From Hirudo medicinalis (lineage: Eukaryota; Annelida; Clitellata; Hirudinida; Hirudinidae): a DNA stretch of 64,000 nt. The notes below the pieces were generated by a model, which was not told where the DNA came from, searched no databases, and was given only the letters and a program-made list of their open reading frames with translations. This document shows, piece by piece, positions 1-11,267 of the stretch. The DNA lies in contig MPNW01000027.1 of NCBI GenBank assembly GCA_011800805.1, positions 286,863-350,862 on the forward strand, written 5' to 3'. Both the position numbers and the translations under genes were made by a program. How positions within the stretch are numbered: the first letter of the stretch is position 1; every line of letters starts with the position of its first letter.

Positions 1-416
1 AATGTTCATATATCAACTGTATAAAGATTTTGAGTTTGTTAAAAAATATTTTAAATTGCCGAATTGATTGACAAGTCTTTTTCTTCAGTAACACAACCAC
101 AATCCTACTGATCCAATATACATCAAAATGCTCATTATGTCTTCTATTTTGCAAATATATAACTTTTACAAAAATATTGAGCTATAGAATTCACTCCCAC
201 CTTTGCTACTTATTTATTATGTATTTATAGTAAAGTAAAGTAATATTTTATAGTAAAGTTAACAAAAATGTCATATTTTTTTAAATGTAGTAAAACGAAA
301 AAAATATGATTATTAAATCAGAATTATTTTCTATCTTTGGTAAAATGTCGCATTAGCTTCTCGTTTTGTTGTGTTTTATAAATACCTGTCGTTTAGGTTT
401 CAGCAAAATATTTGAA
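1..416. other. AT-rich upstream flank of the first PTRH2-like gene
   Basis: I see no coding exon, RNA gene or clear element in this AT-rich stretch. It should hold the promoter and 5' UTR of the gene starting at 417. The sequence TTTATAAATACCTG lies about 40 bases before the ATG, but I cannot show that it is a TATA box. Confidence 0.4.
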
Positions 417-1525
417 ATGCTGGCCGTGAATTACGGATGCAGTCTCGCTTTGAGTGTTGGCTGCGGGTTCGGTGTCTCATACATGATTATGAAATTATCG
501 GGCATGGTAGGGAGAGATACATTCCTAAATGGTCTCCAACTGTAAAACAATTAATTCTTCTATTCATCTAGCTAGACCGGAAATATGAAGACAGAGAATA
601 TAAATTGACACTTGTTGCACGAAAAGATGCTAAAGTACCATCCAATAAAATTGCTGTACTTGTGAGGTTACTTTTATTTGAAGTCTTAATGCTTCAAGTT
701 TAAAAGTATAATTAATCAAGGCATTTGGATTCTTTTCCAGTGTACTCATGCTGCTGAAATGGCTAATGAACATCTTAAAGCTATAGATCCAACATTTTAT
801 GAGGAGTGTCAAATATTCAGACAGCCAAAAGTTGTACTGAAAGCTGATCAAAATTCGTTGTATGAAGGATTGTTTAAATTTTTGAATTTGAGTATTTTAT
901 AATTGACATGTCAATGTGATAACATGTTTTGATATAACCATCTAATATTTTTTAATGTGTAACTTTATGGTTTTGCTTTTAACAGAATGGTGTTGGCATT
1001 CATTTGAATTTGAGCCCTCTGCAATATTCTCCAACAGAGAACTAGCGCATTGCATGTGAAATATGGGATTATTTGCATATTATGCATGATTGAATAGTAA
1101 ATTGTCTGATTTGTGAATTGTAGGGTTTTGATGATATGCAAGAAACATTGCAAAGAAATATCTAAAGTAAAACACTCCTTAATTGTTGGTTGTAATGTGA
1201 TTGCAGGATGGTTGCTGAAAAGAAGGCTCGTGAGCTTGGGTTACAGGTCACAGGTGTCACAGGCAATGATGGAACAACCCTCATTCTTGCCGTTGGTCCA
1301 GGTATAATTTTAAAAAGCCAAAGTTTAAAATTACTATTTGATCCAATTTATTCATGCGTCTTGAATATTATGTATATGTGAAATAATAAATAAATAAAAA
1401 ATTATAGGTGAGTATATATAGCTATAATACATTAATATATGTTAATGTTACTAAATTTGATGCTGATCACAACAGGTCCTGTTGATATGGTGAATGAGGC
1501 AACATCTGAACTGAAACTTTATTAA
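417..1525 (+). CDS. Divergent PTRH2-like peptidyl-tRNA hydrolase paralogue
   Basis: Five exons give a closed 147-residue frame: 417-506, 572-661, 741-859, 1207-1301 and 1476-1525 (444 bases including stop). A hydrophobic N-terminal segment (residues about 2-27) resembles the membrane anchor of metazoan PTRH2, which sits on mitochondria and releases peptides from stalled peptidyl-tRNA. Family signs are LTLVARKDAKV, then CTHAAEMANEHL (the conserved His-Ala of the active site), QPKVVLKA, and the C-terminal VGPGPVDMV followed by LKLY. The loop that normally reads [10 protein letters not shown] is shortened to GNDGTTLIL, so key catalytic-loop residues are missing. It lies 1.5 kb upstream of a second, canonical copy with the same intron phases, so the pair arose by tandem duplication. 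Whether this copy is still a hydrolase is doubtful. The gene model is solid and the function uncertain. Confidence 0.85.
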
Positions 1526-2164
1526 GTTAGAAGACAGTCTGTAGGAAATTGGATAATATTTTCAAATAAAATAATTCAATTAATTAAAACGATTGCATAG
1601 AATGTTTATCCTGAAAATGCTTTGCATCTATTTGGTATTTTGTTCGACCTATTCCATATAATTTCAATTTCCTTCCTTCTCAGGTTGGAAAGTTAGATCA
1701 TACAATTTTGGTTTGACTGACAATTTTGCTACTTTCTTGGTCGTTACTCTCTGGGGTACACTCTTGTTCAAAATTATGAAAAACATATGTAGAGCCAATA
1801 CATTCTAAGTCAGTAATGCTTTTGAATGGTATCTTGGTGATGGGCTTCATTACTCATCAGATGTCTTCTAATCCATATTTTCCAAATCAGAGGTCATTTC
1901 AAAATATCAACTTGACACCAAACATGCATTTTCAAGACTGGAATTTCTTGATACCCTTAGTATTTTGCCATCACTGTTTTCACATATTGTTGATTTATTT
2001 GTATCCCAAACTGCAAGTTGGATTTTTTTCTATTTTGGAGTCAACTAGCCAATAAAGTGTGGGTAGACCCTTAAACAATTCTGGTCAAGCTTTCATGAAG
2101 GCCATCTCTATTACTTGGAATTATTTTTTTTTAAGGAAATGGTCAGATTGGAAATTCGTGGTGG

Positions 2165-2280
2165 TTGTCGTTCATACAGCTCAGGTGCGAGTGAGTGCAG
2201 TTGCGCTCCTGGCTGCATTGGAAATACAACGGTCGTAACGAGCTCGCAGCCCAACTTGTACTACCACAAGCACTCTTGGT
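2165..2280 (-). repeat. Dispersed repeat family copy (GCAGTGCAGGCTGGG core)
   Basis: On the minus strand it reads GTGGTAGTACAAGTTGGGCTGCGAG and onward in the order of the other copies. It is the most diverged of the copies I matched. No terminal repeats or internal promoter boxes could be defined. Confidence 0.35.
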
Positions 2281-2514
2281 TTACTATAAACGAATTACAA
2301 CATTTATACTAAGATAATTATTAGGAGTTTGATTATAGTGGCTTATGTCCAAACTTCGAGACCACCTCAATGTTAAGCATGGTTCGTGCAGGTACTAATT
2401 TCAAAAACTAGGATTTTTACTTAAAAAAGTGGGAATTCGCTATCTATTTGTTCTAGATGTACACTTGAACATACTCAGTCAGGAGTCAGGTATTACGTTT
2501 GATCTCTTAGAACT

Positions 2515-2705
2515 GGCTGATTCTTGGCACCTATAAAAGGGGCCAAAGGATTGATTTGCTTTTTAGGAGAGCTTGGGGAGTAATGACAGTTACAAATTCC
2601 TGAGAGATTTAGTCAGAATGTTGCTAACATTAGGCCATAGTCACGCATCTCTTTAAGGGCTTTTCCATAAACAATAGCTTGATTTGTGAAAATCAGATAT
2701 AGAAA
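2515..2705 (+). mobile_element. hAT-like transposase C-terminal fragment (dead copy)
   Basis: This stretch aligns by eye over about 190 bases with the reverse complement of 14510-14735 (shared pieces include ACAAATTC, AGTCAGAATGTTG, GGCTTTTCCATAA and TTTGTGAAAATCA). The better-preserved copy at 14.6 kb reads LSHGQTSRERGFSISKSL, a motif I associate with transposase-derived hATC-type proteins. Here the frame is broken by stops (TNS*EI*). It lies between the two PTRH2 copies and may be a relic of an element inserted after the duplication. Confidence 0.5.
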
Positions 2706-3080
2706 AGCTTATCTGAAGAAGGGTGATAACGGTGTGGGAAGTTTTCAGTAAGTAGAATTTGCTTGCGATTTTGTACGAGTATTGGCGAAGATGAAACGCC
2801 GTCAAATGACTGGAGCGATGGAAAAATAAATGGAGTTAGCTAATAATGAATTTGACGGAAATACTTTATAACTTGTTTTTAATTTTATAGGAGTTTATTT
2901 TATTGTTCAAATTCGTTTTTAGCTAGTTTGAATCTTGATGATTTTTAGCCAAAATTTAAAAGTGAAGAATTTTGTTGTGGTTGGCCCGCACAAGTGCAAG
3001 TGTTGTGTATTAACATTAGGAGAAGATTTGTGATCAATTTTCAATCTTTTAGAACATTTTACTAAAAGTAGGAGTAAACT

Positions 3081-3854
3081 ATGGGGTTGGACATCGGAAT
3101 TAATAAATACTTAGCAGTTGCGGTATTAGGAATAAGTTGTGGAGCTACCGTGGCATGGTTAGCTTTAAAGAAAAGATCTTTAGGATATCCGCGTAACTTA
3201 TTCTTAAAAAAAGATGCCTTCTTGGTTTGTGATATTTTAATTCCCTCTAAGATTAAAATTACTAACATTAATTAATTCATTTATTATCCTTAAGACTAAA
3301 GAGCCAAGTTCACCAAGTGGAAAAGACTTGAAGTTGGTAGTGATTGTGAGAAAAGACTTGAAAATGACGAAGGGCAAGGGTATATCCCAGGTAAATATAT
3401 TACTAAATTGAGCATTTCAGAAATAAAAATAAATTTAAATACTGACAGTGCTGTCACGCAACTGTTAAAGCTGTGAACAAGACATTAAAAAATTATCCAG
3501 AAATTTACCGGAGATATCAGGAAAATGGGAGGCCAAAATCCATTTTAAAAGTTGAAGACCGAACAGAAATGTAAGTGCTCAGTCCAAATGTTTGATACTT
3601 TAACCTAATAATGCATATTTGTGACTAGGGAGAAAATTGCCAGCCATGCCAAGCAGCTGGGATTATTAATATCACCCATAAATGATGCTGGAAGAACACA
3701 GATAGCCCCTGGTGAACTAACAGCAGTCGGCATAGGTCCAGGTAAAACAGTTGAGGCTAAGCTGGATAAACTAAGCATTTAAACATGTTTAATTTATTTA
3801 TCAGGCCCAGTTGCACTCTTGGAAAAAGTTACAAATGGCTTACTACCCTACTGA
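3081..3854 (+). CDS. PTRH2: Peptidyl-tRNA hydrolase 2, mitochondrial (PTRH2)
   Basis: Five exons (3081-3224, 3295-3390, 3449-3570, 3629-3741, 3805-3854; 525 bases including stop) encode 174 residues, close to the usual length of about 180. The N-terminus has a transmembrane anchor ([20 protein letters not shown]). The Pth2 domain follows: [17 protein letters not shown], then CCHATVKAV with the active-site His, [15 protein letters not shown], the complete catalytic loop [14 protein letters not shown], and [14 protein letters not shown] ending in LPY. It hydrolyses peptidyl-tRNA released from ribosomes; the vertebrate protein is mitochondrial outer-membrane associated. It is the downstream, canonical member of a tandem pair with the gene at 417. 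Exon 2 was opened at ACT AAA GAG because the next AG downstream breaks the frame. Confidence 0.93.
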
Positions 3855-4652
3855 ATATGATCATGGGTACTGAAGATGAATTGTTGATTAAGCTTGTCAG
3901 TGCATTTGATTAATTACTTGAATAAATATCATAAAAGAGCCTTTTCAGTATTCTGTGTCTTGAGTAAAACCTCATGCAGCAGATGGACTAATGCAGCTAA
4001 TTTTCCTCTTGCGACAGCATCAATTAACTGATTTTCAAAAAAATGTGTTAAATAGAGGAATAGGGTGGAAGATAGCTCACAGAACTATCATCTCAAAGTG
4101 AATGGATTGACATGACAGCTATGAGGCCTGCAAATGGTAAGATGGAGTGACTGTTGTGCTGTGTTGTGTTCATAGCCCAGCTTCTATCACTCTATTATCA
4201 CTATTATTATTGTTGTTAATTATTATTATTGACCACTCATGACACATTGCACTAAATCATCCCCAACATCCTATCAGAATTAATGGACGTTTGCTCAAAT
4301 GTATGTTACTGAATTGCAGTTGGGAAATATATCAAAATAGACTAATGAATTTTGTGGTGTGTTTACAATCCACATCATTAGCCATAATTCTCTAAAGACT
4401 CCATGAAATGGAAGACCATTAAGAGACTAAGGTTGCTTTATTGTGTGCAAATAAATGCATGATTTGAAAACTAATACTTTAGTTAAATGTTCTAAGGAAA
4501 CCTCTAAGCCCCCTCAAGTCAAGATTGTAACTATCCATGGGAACTTCAAACACGCCAAAATCTGACTAATTTTTAATACAAAAGCCTGATAAATGCAGGA
4601 TGTCCAGACCTATTTTACATGGTATGCAGCCAGATATTGATCTGGGGTGATT
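3855..4652. other. Convergent intergenic region between PTRH2 and ADIPOR
   Basis: This tail-to-tail gap has no coding signal that I can support. AATAAA at 3923 could serve the upstream PTRH2. A short TAT/TTG microsatellite lies at about 4190-4230. Confidence 0.45.
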
Positions 4653-7600
4653 TCAGCCACTTGTCAAACAGTCTCCATTGGAGAGCCTGTTCTGAGCTGC
4701 TTGTGTGATGCCATGATAATGAATGAAGGCAGCTGCGATGACAAACAGGTGGAAGATCTGATGACTTTGACACTGAAAAAAAAAAAAAAAAATAGAAATG
4801 ATTTATTTGGCGAGCTACTAATGAATAATGCAAATTGACCACTGACCCAAATGTCAAACTTCCCAGGCCAAATTCTCTCAGGGATCCTGACAGCATAGAT
4901 AACGGCACCAACGATGTATAAGATGGCCATCAAGACAAGCCATCCAAGGGCAGCATTGTAGACGCCCTCCCAAAATCCATGGATTATGACAAAGTGCATG
5001 GCTGGTATCACTCCACTCAACCCAAGAGCAATAAACACACCTTGGATATGAATACATAATTGTTTGGAAATAATGCAATCATTGTCTCTTGAGTTACATT
5101 GACTTTTAACCATCTTATAGTTTTATGCCATTTTACTTTCAAATCTCAATTTGCAGGTCTCATCAATGATAAAATGATTTCTTGACAAATTCTATACTTA
5201 AACTGACCTATCACATATTATGGACATAACATTGCATTTTAAGGTAACAAGTTTGCACTCATGGTAAATGGTTAAATAAGCATCATCAGCTATCAATTCA
5301 CCTGCACGGACTGGTCTGAACTTTGCACTGGCAAATTTATCCCACATGGAGACAACTATGCAAGTTGTACCAAGGACAAAGATGAGGACCATGTAGATGA
5401 TCCTCTCAACTTTGTGGCAATAGAAACTGTAATATAACCAGGGCACAAAAGAACCCATCGTCAGCATTGAGATTCCACAGTAGTCAAGCCTTAAAAAATT
5501 AATTTTATTTAAAGTTAAGCACTTCTTCCAAATGGAATCTGAAGGATTTGAAACCACACTGATGTCCAGAGCATAAAAAAAAACTATTGCAACATTGCCA
5601 GTTATAAAAATCCATATGTCAATTGTAATGGCACATCTAATTAGATTATAGAAGAATTATATATCTCATTACATACCCAGCATCCACAATAATGAAAGCA
5701 AATCCTAATTATTAGGAACACGAAGAGATGAAAATATAACATTACTTGTTGAAAAACTTCCCGACTTTTTCCGAATGGCAATAAACAGTGTGGAACATCC
5801 ACGAGAAGAAGAGGCATGTGATGGCACCAAAGAAGAAAGCTGAGAAAACAGCCTTTTCTTGGAGCTGTATTTCACTAGATGGACGAGTATTAAAGTATAT
5901 TGCCACTGCAACAAAGGCCAGGAAGCCTGCAAAAAGAAAACTTGATATTTAAAAAAATCAAAAGATGCAGAACAACTTCATTCTTTCATTTTGTTAAAAT
6001 GACAATTCCATAACAATTGAAAAACACCCTTCAAGGCCAATATTTTGAATTCTTTTAGGTCATTGAGCAACCTCTGAACATTATGTTATTAAAGAACTTT
6101 GTGCAAATTGAATACATATAGCAAAAGGAAAATAATGAGCCCATGTGCATTGACATCAGACAAAATGTTAGCACCATATAAATGTGGACCACTCTTCTGT
6201 CACAGAATAACTCAAAATGTAACATGAAAGAGCCCAAACAATAATTAAACAAATGTATTAATGCTTTAACAAATGCGATGTTATTCCTTCACAAATAATT
6301 AGTGTCTTCTGGATTGAAGAATCTTAATGATTAATCGGGAGGAAGTAGTTTAAAAGCCACCGAGAGCATTAAGTGAGAGGTTAGAAGTTGCAAAGAAAAT
6401 GACAAACTATGTCACACATACCCAACATTCCACAAAGTTGTGCATGTATTTTAATATATAAACATAGAGATTGTTATTCAGAAGTATTTGTAACCAATGG
6501 CTAGAATTATATTTGTTAATTATTACCTAATAGATGAGTCCAGATATTACCAGTCTCTGTGTGAATCCTGAAGATGGATTTGAAACACCTCCAATAGGAA
6601 TGCATTGGAGCCCTGTGCCCCTGTGATTGAAAAAGAAAGAAAGTTTGTGTTTGATGTTATTGCAGATGTAAAAGTTTATTTAAATGAATGTGCACCTTTA
6701 ACCTTTCTTTATTGGTAAATTATCAAGTGGATATTTGATCAAACAATTTAAGAGAACCCAATATGTATGGGCATGCAGGTTGGCCGAATGGGTTGCATTC
6801 CTGCATGCGGTAGTAATGGCAACAACCATAATGTGTCATGGTCGCAGCCCAGCCTGCACTGCCAGGTAGGGATCGACCGTGGGGAGAATTTTGGCCGGAG
6901 CCAGGGCCGGAATAAAATACATATTTAGAAATAGAACCTTTTAACATATTGACAGTGTAAAAGCCTGCTTTTGTTCAAATCCTTAAAACTATTCACAATA
7001 CTACCATGGAAATTCATTGAAGAACAGAGTTATTTAAGGTAATTCCATCATGTTAAGCTTCATTTCAGAAATTACTCTCATTAATTTTATAAACATTTAA
7101 AAATATAAAACTTGTGTTTATTGCTTTCATTAAGTTTTTGGTTATCAACCTCAATCAAATTCCAAGAGAGATTCAGACTGCAGTCTTAAAGGATGAAGAT
7201 ATTACTTAGGCAATTGCAGGAGCAGGAACGTCATTTGACTTCATGCTAGAAGCAAAAAAGGTCATCTCTTCGAGTTGTGTGAGGGTCTATATAAAGGGGC
7301 GCTATATAAACTGTAGATCGATTAAAATGTGCAATTGCAATATAATATCATTGAAACAGGTCTTTTGGAAGAAAATTTTGTTGAGTTCACATCATACACT
7401 CATAAAACATTTGATACAATCATTTGCCAAATTATTTATGAAACAAAAATGTGTTCAATCAGATATCAAATGAAATCGGCACATTCCGACGAGCAAACAT
7501 CAAGTTGTCTCAACGCATAAACATAGATACCTTAATTAGAAAGTCATTATCTTTAAGCCATTTTGGCAAATGTTTATGGTGCACAACCATCCAGCCAGCT

Positions 7601-8562
7601 GCCCAAATTCTCTTGGCAAGTTCTTCTGCTCTGCTCAGAAAGTGAAACCTGAGATGTGTAAGAATGGTAAAATATAAGATTTTAAGAGTAGCGGTTATCA
7701 ACACCAAACTTTGAAAAAATTATTTAAGACAATTGTTAGTGCAAACATTAACTTCAAAGCAGTTAAAAAATAATCAAAAACTGTAGGGTGTCAAAACAAT
7801 GAAGATTATCATTAGTACATATGCATACATCATCATCATACTAATAACTGCACATAATACAAATACATAATGTTCATGCTCATTTCCTGCCTTGTTTGTT
7901 CTGAATCTGCCCTGGCAATGCTTGGTCCGGGCTGATCATCTTCTGGAAGAGTTTCTTTATCATCGCTGAGCCTAATGACCCTTTTGAAGGAACCGCTGGG
8001 CATTGAGATGTCAATAGCTGGTTCTATGCCCACATCGATAACAGGTGGCTGATATAAACAAATACATACATGACTTGGGCTTGCATTGTTGGCTTGATGC
8101 AGTTAAATACAGAAACAATAGCTCTTAAAATAAATCTTTAAGAGGAAATTTTATTCCCATTCATTACATAAATGTGATGATAGGGAAGAACAACTCACAA
8201 CATGAAGAATTTCTTTAATAAATTAATGTGACTTAATTAATGGTTAGTGTAATTGTAATGTTGAAATAAAATATCATTTTGAGCCCACTTCAAAATCCAG
8301 TATAGAATCTGCTTCTTCTAATTCAGCAATATCAGCCAAGCCAGGTGGCAGCTCAAAATCATCAATTTCTTCCAATCTATCATCTATTGTACTAGAACGA
8401 GACAAAATTGAAACACAATGTGATGTATTGATACATTTAATTAAAGCAGATAAATTAACACTTTTTCTGATTGTCCAGATCATGCTCTTCAAGCTCCAAA
8501 TCTTTTTCACAGGAGGGCACTGGAGGCAACGGCTCCATTTCAGTTAACGGTGGAAACTTCAT
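4653..8562 (-). CDS. ADIPOR: Adiponectin receptor (PAQR family, ADIPOR1/2 type)
   Basis: Nine exons on the minus strand: 8462-8562, 8289-8391, 7867-8048, 7531-7648, 6527-6620, 5746-5926, 5302-5489, 4847-5040 and 4653-4772. They sum to 1281 bases, so 426 residues, in one frame; vertebrate ADIPOR1/2 are about 375-386. The N-terminus (residues 1 to about 125) is acidic and poorly conserved and accounts for the extra length. The receptor core then reads LPKWLKDNDFLIKGHR, FKSIFRIHTETGNIWTHLLG, MFHTVYCHSEKV, LDYCGISMLTMGSFVPWLYY, MWDKFA, GLGLSGVIPAMHF, RIPERIWPGKFDIW and CQSHQIFH. The zinc ligands of the family are all present: His in FHTVYCH, Asp in LDYCG, and both His of HQIFH. It is a seven-pass membrane protein with an inverted topology and ceramidase-like hydrolase activity. 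The start is the only ATG in the first exon frame; non-coding upstream exons are possible. Confidence 0.95.
6760..6895 (-). repeat. Dispersed repeat family copy in an ADIPOR intron
   Basis: The minus strand reads CTGGCAGTGCAGGCTGGGCT, then a GACACATTATG block, a TGCCATTACTACCGCATGCA block, and ends GCAACCCATTCGGCCAACC. This is the best-preserved copy I found of a family also seen at about 34.15, 43.44 and 9.53 kb. It sits in the intron between the exons at 6620 and 7531. Confidence 0.6.
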
Positions 8563-9520
8563 TTCAGCAGCACTCAATCCTGTTCTAATAACTCAATATA
8601 AATATGGTTATCGACCCTTAATTCAGTATCTTATTACGTTCTCTGGGATCCTTATTGATTCTATTAAATGTATCTCAATAACGCTCTAAGCAACAAATTC
8701 CTGAAATTTCAAATTTTCAACAGCCCCCTCTCGCATTTTTTGTCGACCGTTAACTGGATTTATAGGTTTTCAAGCTGAAGACCAAGGTCTGTTTGGCGAA
8801 ACAATAAATTGTTTAATAAGGCTCTTCTCGAAAATAAAAGTGGTGAAATTATGATTTATTAAAAATAATATAAAGCGTAAATGTTCGACGCGAATCAATA
8901 AGGACATATTTTGTTATATTATTTTAGAATTTAAATACGATAGTTTGAAAAATAATTCCGAACAAACTATAAATATATCTCAATTATATAAAACATATAT
9001 TACAAATACCGTCAGGAAGGAAACCGCCGAATAAGTCGCAAGTTATTAGTGTTGCAAGATCTGGAGAATTCAAATGCCATCTCGCGGAGATCAGGTTTCG
9101 TCAGTTCTCCATGGTTTTCCAGTGTTAGGAGTAGAGGTAGGGTTAGAGATAGCAAAGGTTACCGCCATTTTGTTAAGCAGCGAACATTAAGATTACACAC
9201 ATGCTCTGATGCTTTTCTACCGTTATTTTAGTTTAATCATCAAACTGTCTTGCTATCATGGTATCGGGAGTGCAAATACACCCGTTGATTCTTTGGTGAA
9301 TTACGAGAAAAATAGTATTCTATAACACTAAAACTGATAAATATTGACTTGTTAAACTATGAATATTAAATTTTATTGAAAAAAAAAACTTAGTCATGTT
9401 AACGTCACGGCATATGTCACAAAGTCAAAGCAGCTTGAAAAAAACCTCACTACAATTTTACACAAAAAATGTTGTTTTGCAGCTCAATGTAATATTTATA
9501 TTATATAAATGTAAGTCTAA
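8563..9520. other. Upstream flank of ADIPOR; AT-rich
   Basis: I support no coding exon here. The interval should contain the ADIPOR promoter and any 5' UTR exons on the minus strand. A GC-richer patch at 9050-9180 includes GTAGAGGTAGGGTTAGAG, resembling the telomere-like words at 23.99 and 42.26 kb. Confidence 0.4.
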
Positions 9521-9524
9521 AAGT

Positions 9525-9705
9525 ACTTTATTTATATAGCGCCATATGCACAGAAACTAGCCATTTATGTAGCTTATGTAGCGTTCCTACCCGATGTCGC
9601 TTGTGGCAGTGCAAGCTGGGTTTTGAACACACACATACGACTGTTTCCATTACCGCCTCATGTAGCACGAAACCAGCCAACTTGCAAACCAATCAGGTAT
9701 TGGTA
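9525..9705 (+). repeat. Dispersed repeat family copy with TTTATATAGCGCC head
   Basis: It begins TTTATTTATATAGCGCCATA, runs about 60 bases to a GTGGCAGTGCAAGCTGGG block, then GAACACACACATACGACTG, CCATTACCGCC and CCAGCCAACTTGC. This copy is the one that ties the TATATAGCGCC head to the GCAGTGCAGGCTGGG body. Confidence 0.55.
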
Positions 9706-9953
9706 GGTATAATCAGGGCCGCCGAGAAATGGGGAAAGTGCTCAGGTAACTGGCAATGTTTTGGGATCCACCCGGGTTTTTTGCTTGTTCATTCATAAAT
9801 TAACATAACATGTGCGTTTCTATCGGCGGCCTGCAGATAATTGATATGAAATTTAAAGAAGTCTTCCGGCTATTCCGCACAGATTTCGTAAAATATGACA
9901 TGATGGTCGGCACAAGCAAACGAACCACATTTATGACAGGTGTAGTTTGTGAT

Positions 9954-10446
9954 TTATTTTGTCTTTATTTCGGTCACACGTAAGCCAGCGACACTGTTTT
10001 CTTTTCTTCTCAGTATTTTCATTTTTTCTTCATCGATGTTCTGTGAGTCATCTTTATTATTACCATATAATTGATCATGTTGCTGAATGCACTCTTTAAT
10101 TATCCTAAGGATGATGAATAAACCAGGAATAACCAATCTAGATATTAGGTTCTTAGAAACTAAATCTTCATCTGATATGACAGGGTCAGATATGTTCTCA
10201 TCGGAATCTTGCAAAGATTATTTTAATGCTGCTCTAAGTCACTTACATCACTTTCGGAAGTGATTCCTTCACAACAGCTCTCATCTGTGCTGCTTTCCAA
10301 AGTTGGAATGTATTCTGTTTTTGATTTATCACTAAAGTTGTCATCAGCGTCAGATGGTCAGTCAATAGACTACCAGATTCCAATATCAATTTTCTTACCT
10401 GTTCCGCAGTAAATCTTTGCAAATTTGCTCCTTTATTACTCGCCAT
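9954..10446 (-). pseudogene. Possible transposase-derived relic (piggyBac-like acidic N-terminus)
   Basis: Two minus-strand blocks look like one broken reading frame: MASNKGANLQRFTAEQVRKL at the 5' side, then after a frameshift an acidic stretch reading DDNFSDKSKTEYIPTLE and SDVSDLEQH, followed by NISDPVISDEDLV. An N-terminal FTAEQ helix followed by Asp/Ser-rich sequence resembles piggyBac-derived transposases. No catalytic region is visible, so the family assignment is a guess. It could equally be a decayed host gene. Confidence 0.25.
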
Positions 10447-11267
10447 TGTTGTTGTCTATTAAAATATGTACTTCATCTCTTACCTACAGATATTCAGCAA
10501 AGAACAAGAAATTTTAAAAAGATACAAAAACACAGAGCTCCAAAATGTAAGCATAAATGCGCATTTATAACATGGGGTGCATATGCATATGCATATGCCG
10601 ATGACAGTAATGCATAATGCTCACATATATCTCCGAAAATATTTCGGTTACATTATTGGTTATTGGGGAATAAGTACATCTTCATAAATAAGGACAATTC
10701 ATAAAATTTGGGTCTCATATTGTGAGTCCTTCTGGGATAAATATTAGAACAAAATGCGACTTGGGGTGCAAATACAGATCGTTAGAGAGTTTAATAACAT
10801 ACTCCTCATCCTCTGACGTTTTTTCATTGGCTCAATTTGATTCGGCTGCCGACCTGGTGCGAATTTGAAATACTCAATACTTTTTAAAGTATTAATTTTA
10901 TTACTTTTATTTTACCGCTTCCAATTTCGATCCATTCTTTTGTCATCTTCATTTTTCCATTCTGAGCCCATTTCGTAACTGCATGCTTAGGACGACCTTT
11001 GCCCGTTTAATCGCTACATAAGCGGTTAAAATTACCTAGAAAATAGTGAACAAGGGACATTCGGTAGTCATTATCATTATGATTAATAAATCTACCATCC
11101 ATTCCAAACCTCTTTCTGTCGAGTGATTAATCTAATTAAGAATTTGCTACTCGATTTCAATAATTCCGTTAAATTTGGATTTATAGTTTTTATTAAGTTA
11201 AATTACACTTATAATTTTGTTACTTCACTTTATTAGTTTTATTGCGATTGTTTGTGAAGGGAAATAT
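10447..11267. other. AT-rich interval with nothing recognised
   Basis: I see no open exon or repeat that I can name. Short GCATAT runs occur near 10575-10600. Confidence 0.4.

Noticed and set aside
4783..4798. Poly(A) run in the ADIPOR region as evidence of a retrocopy
   Set aside because: It is the pyrimidine tract (on the minus strand) of the acceptor before the last ADIPOR exon; the gene has normal introns.
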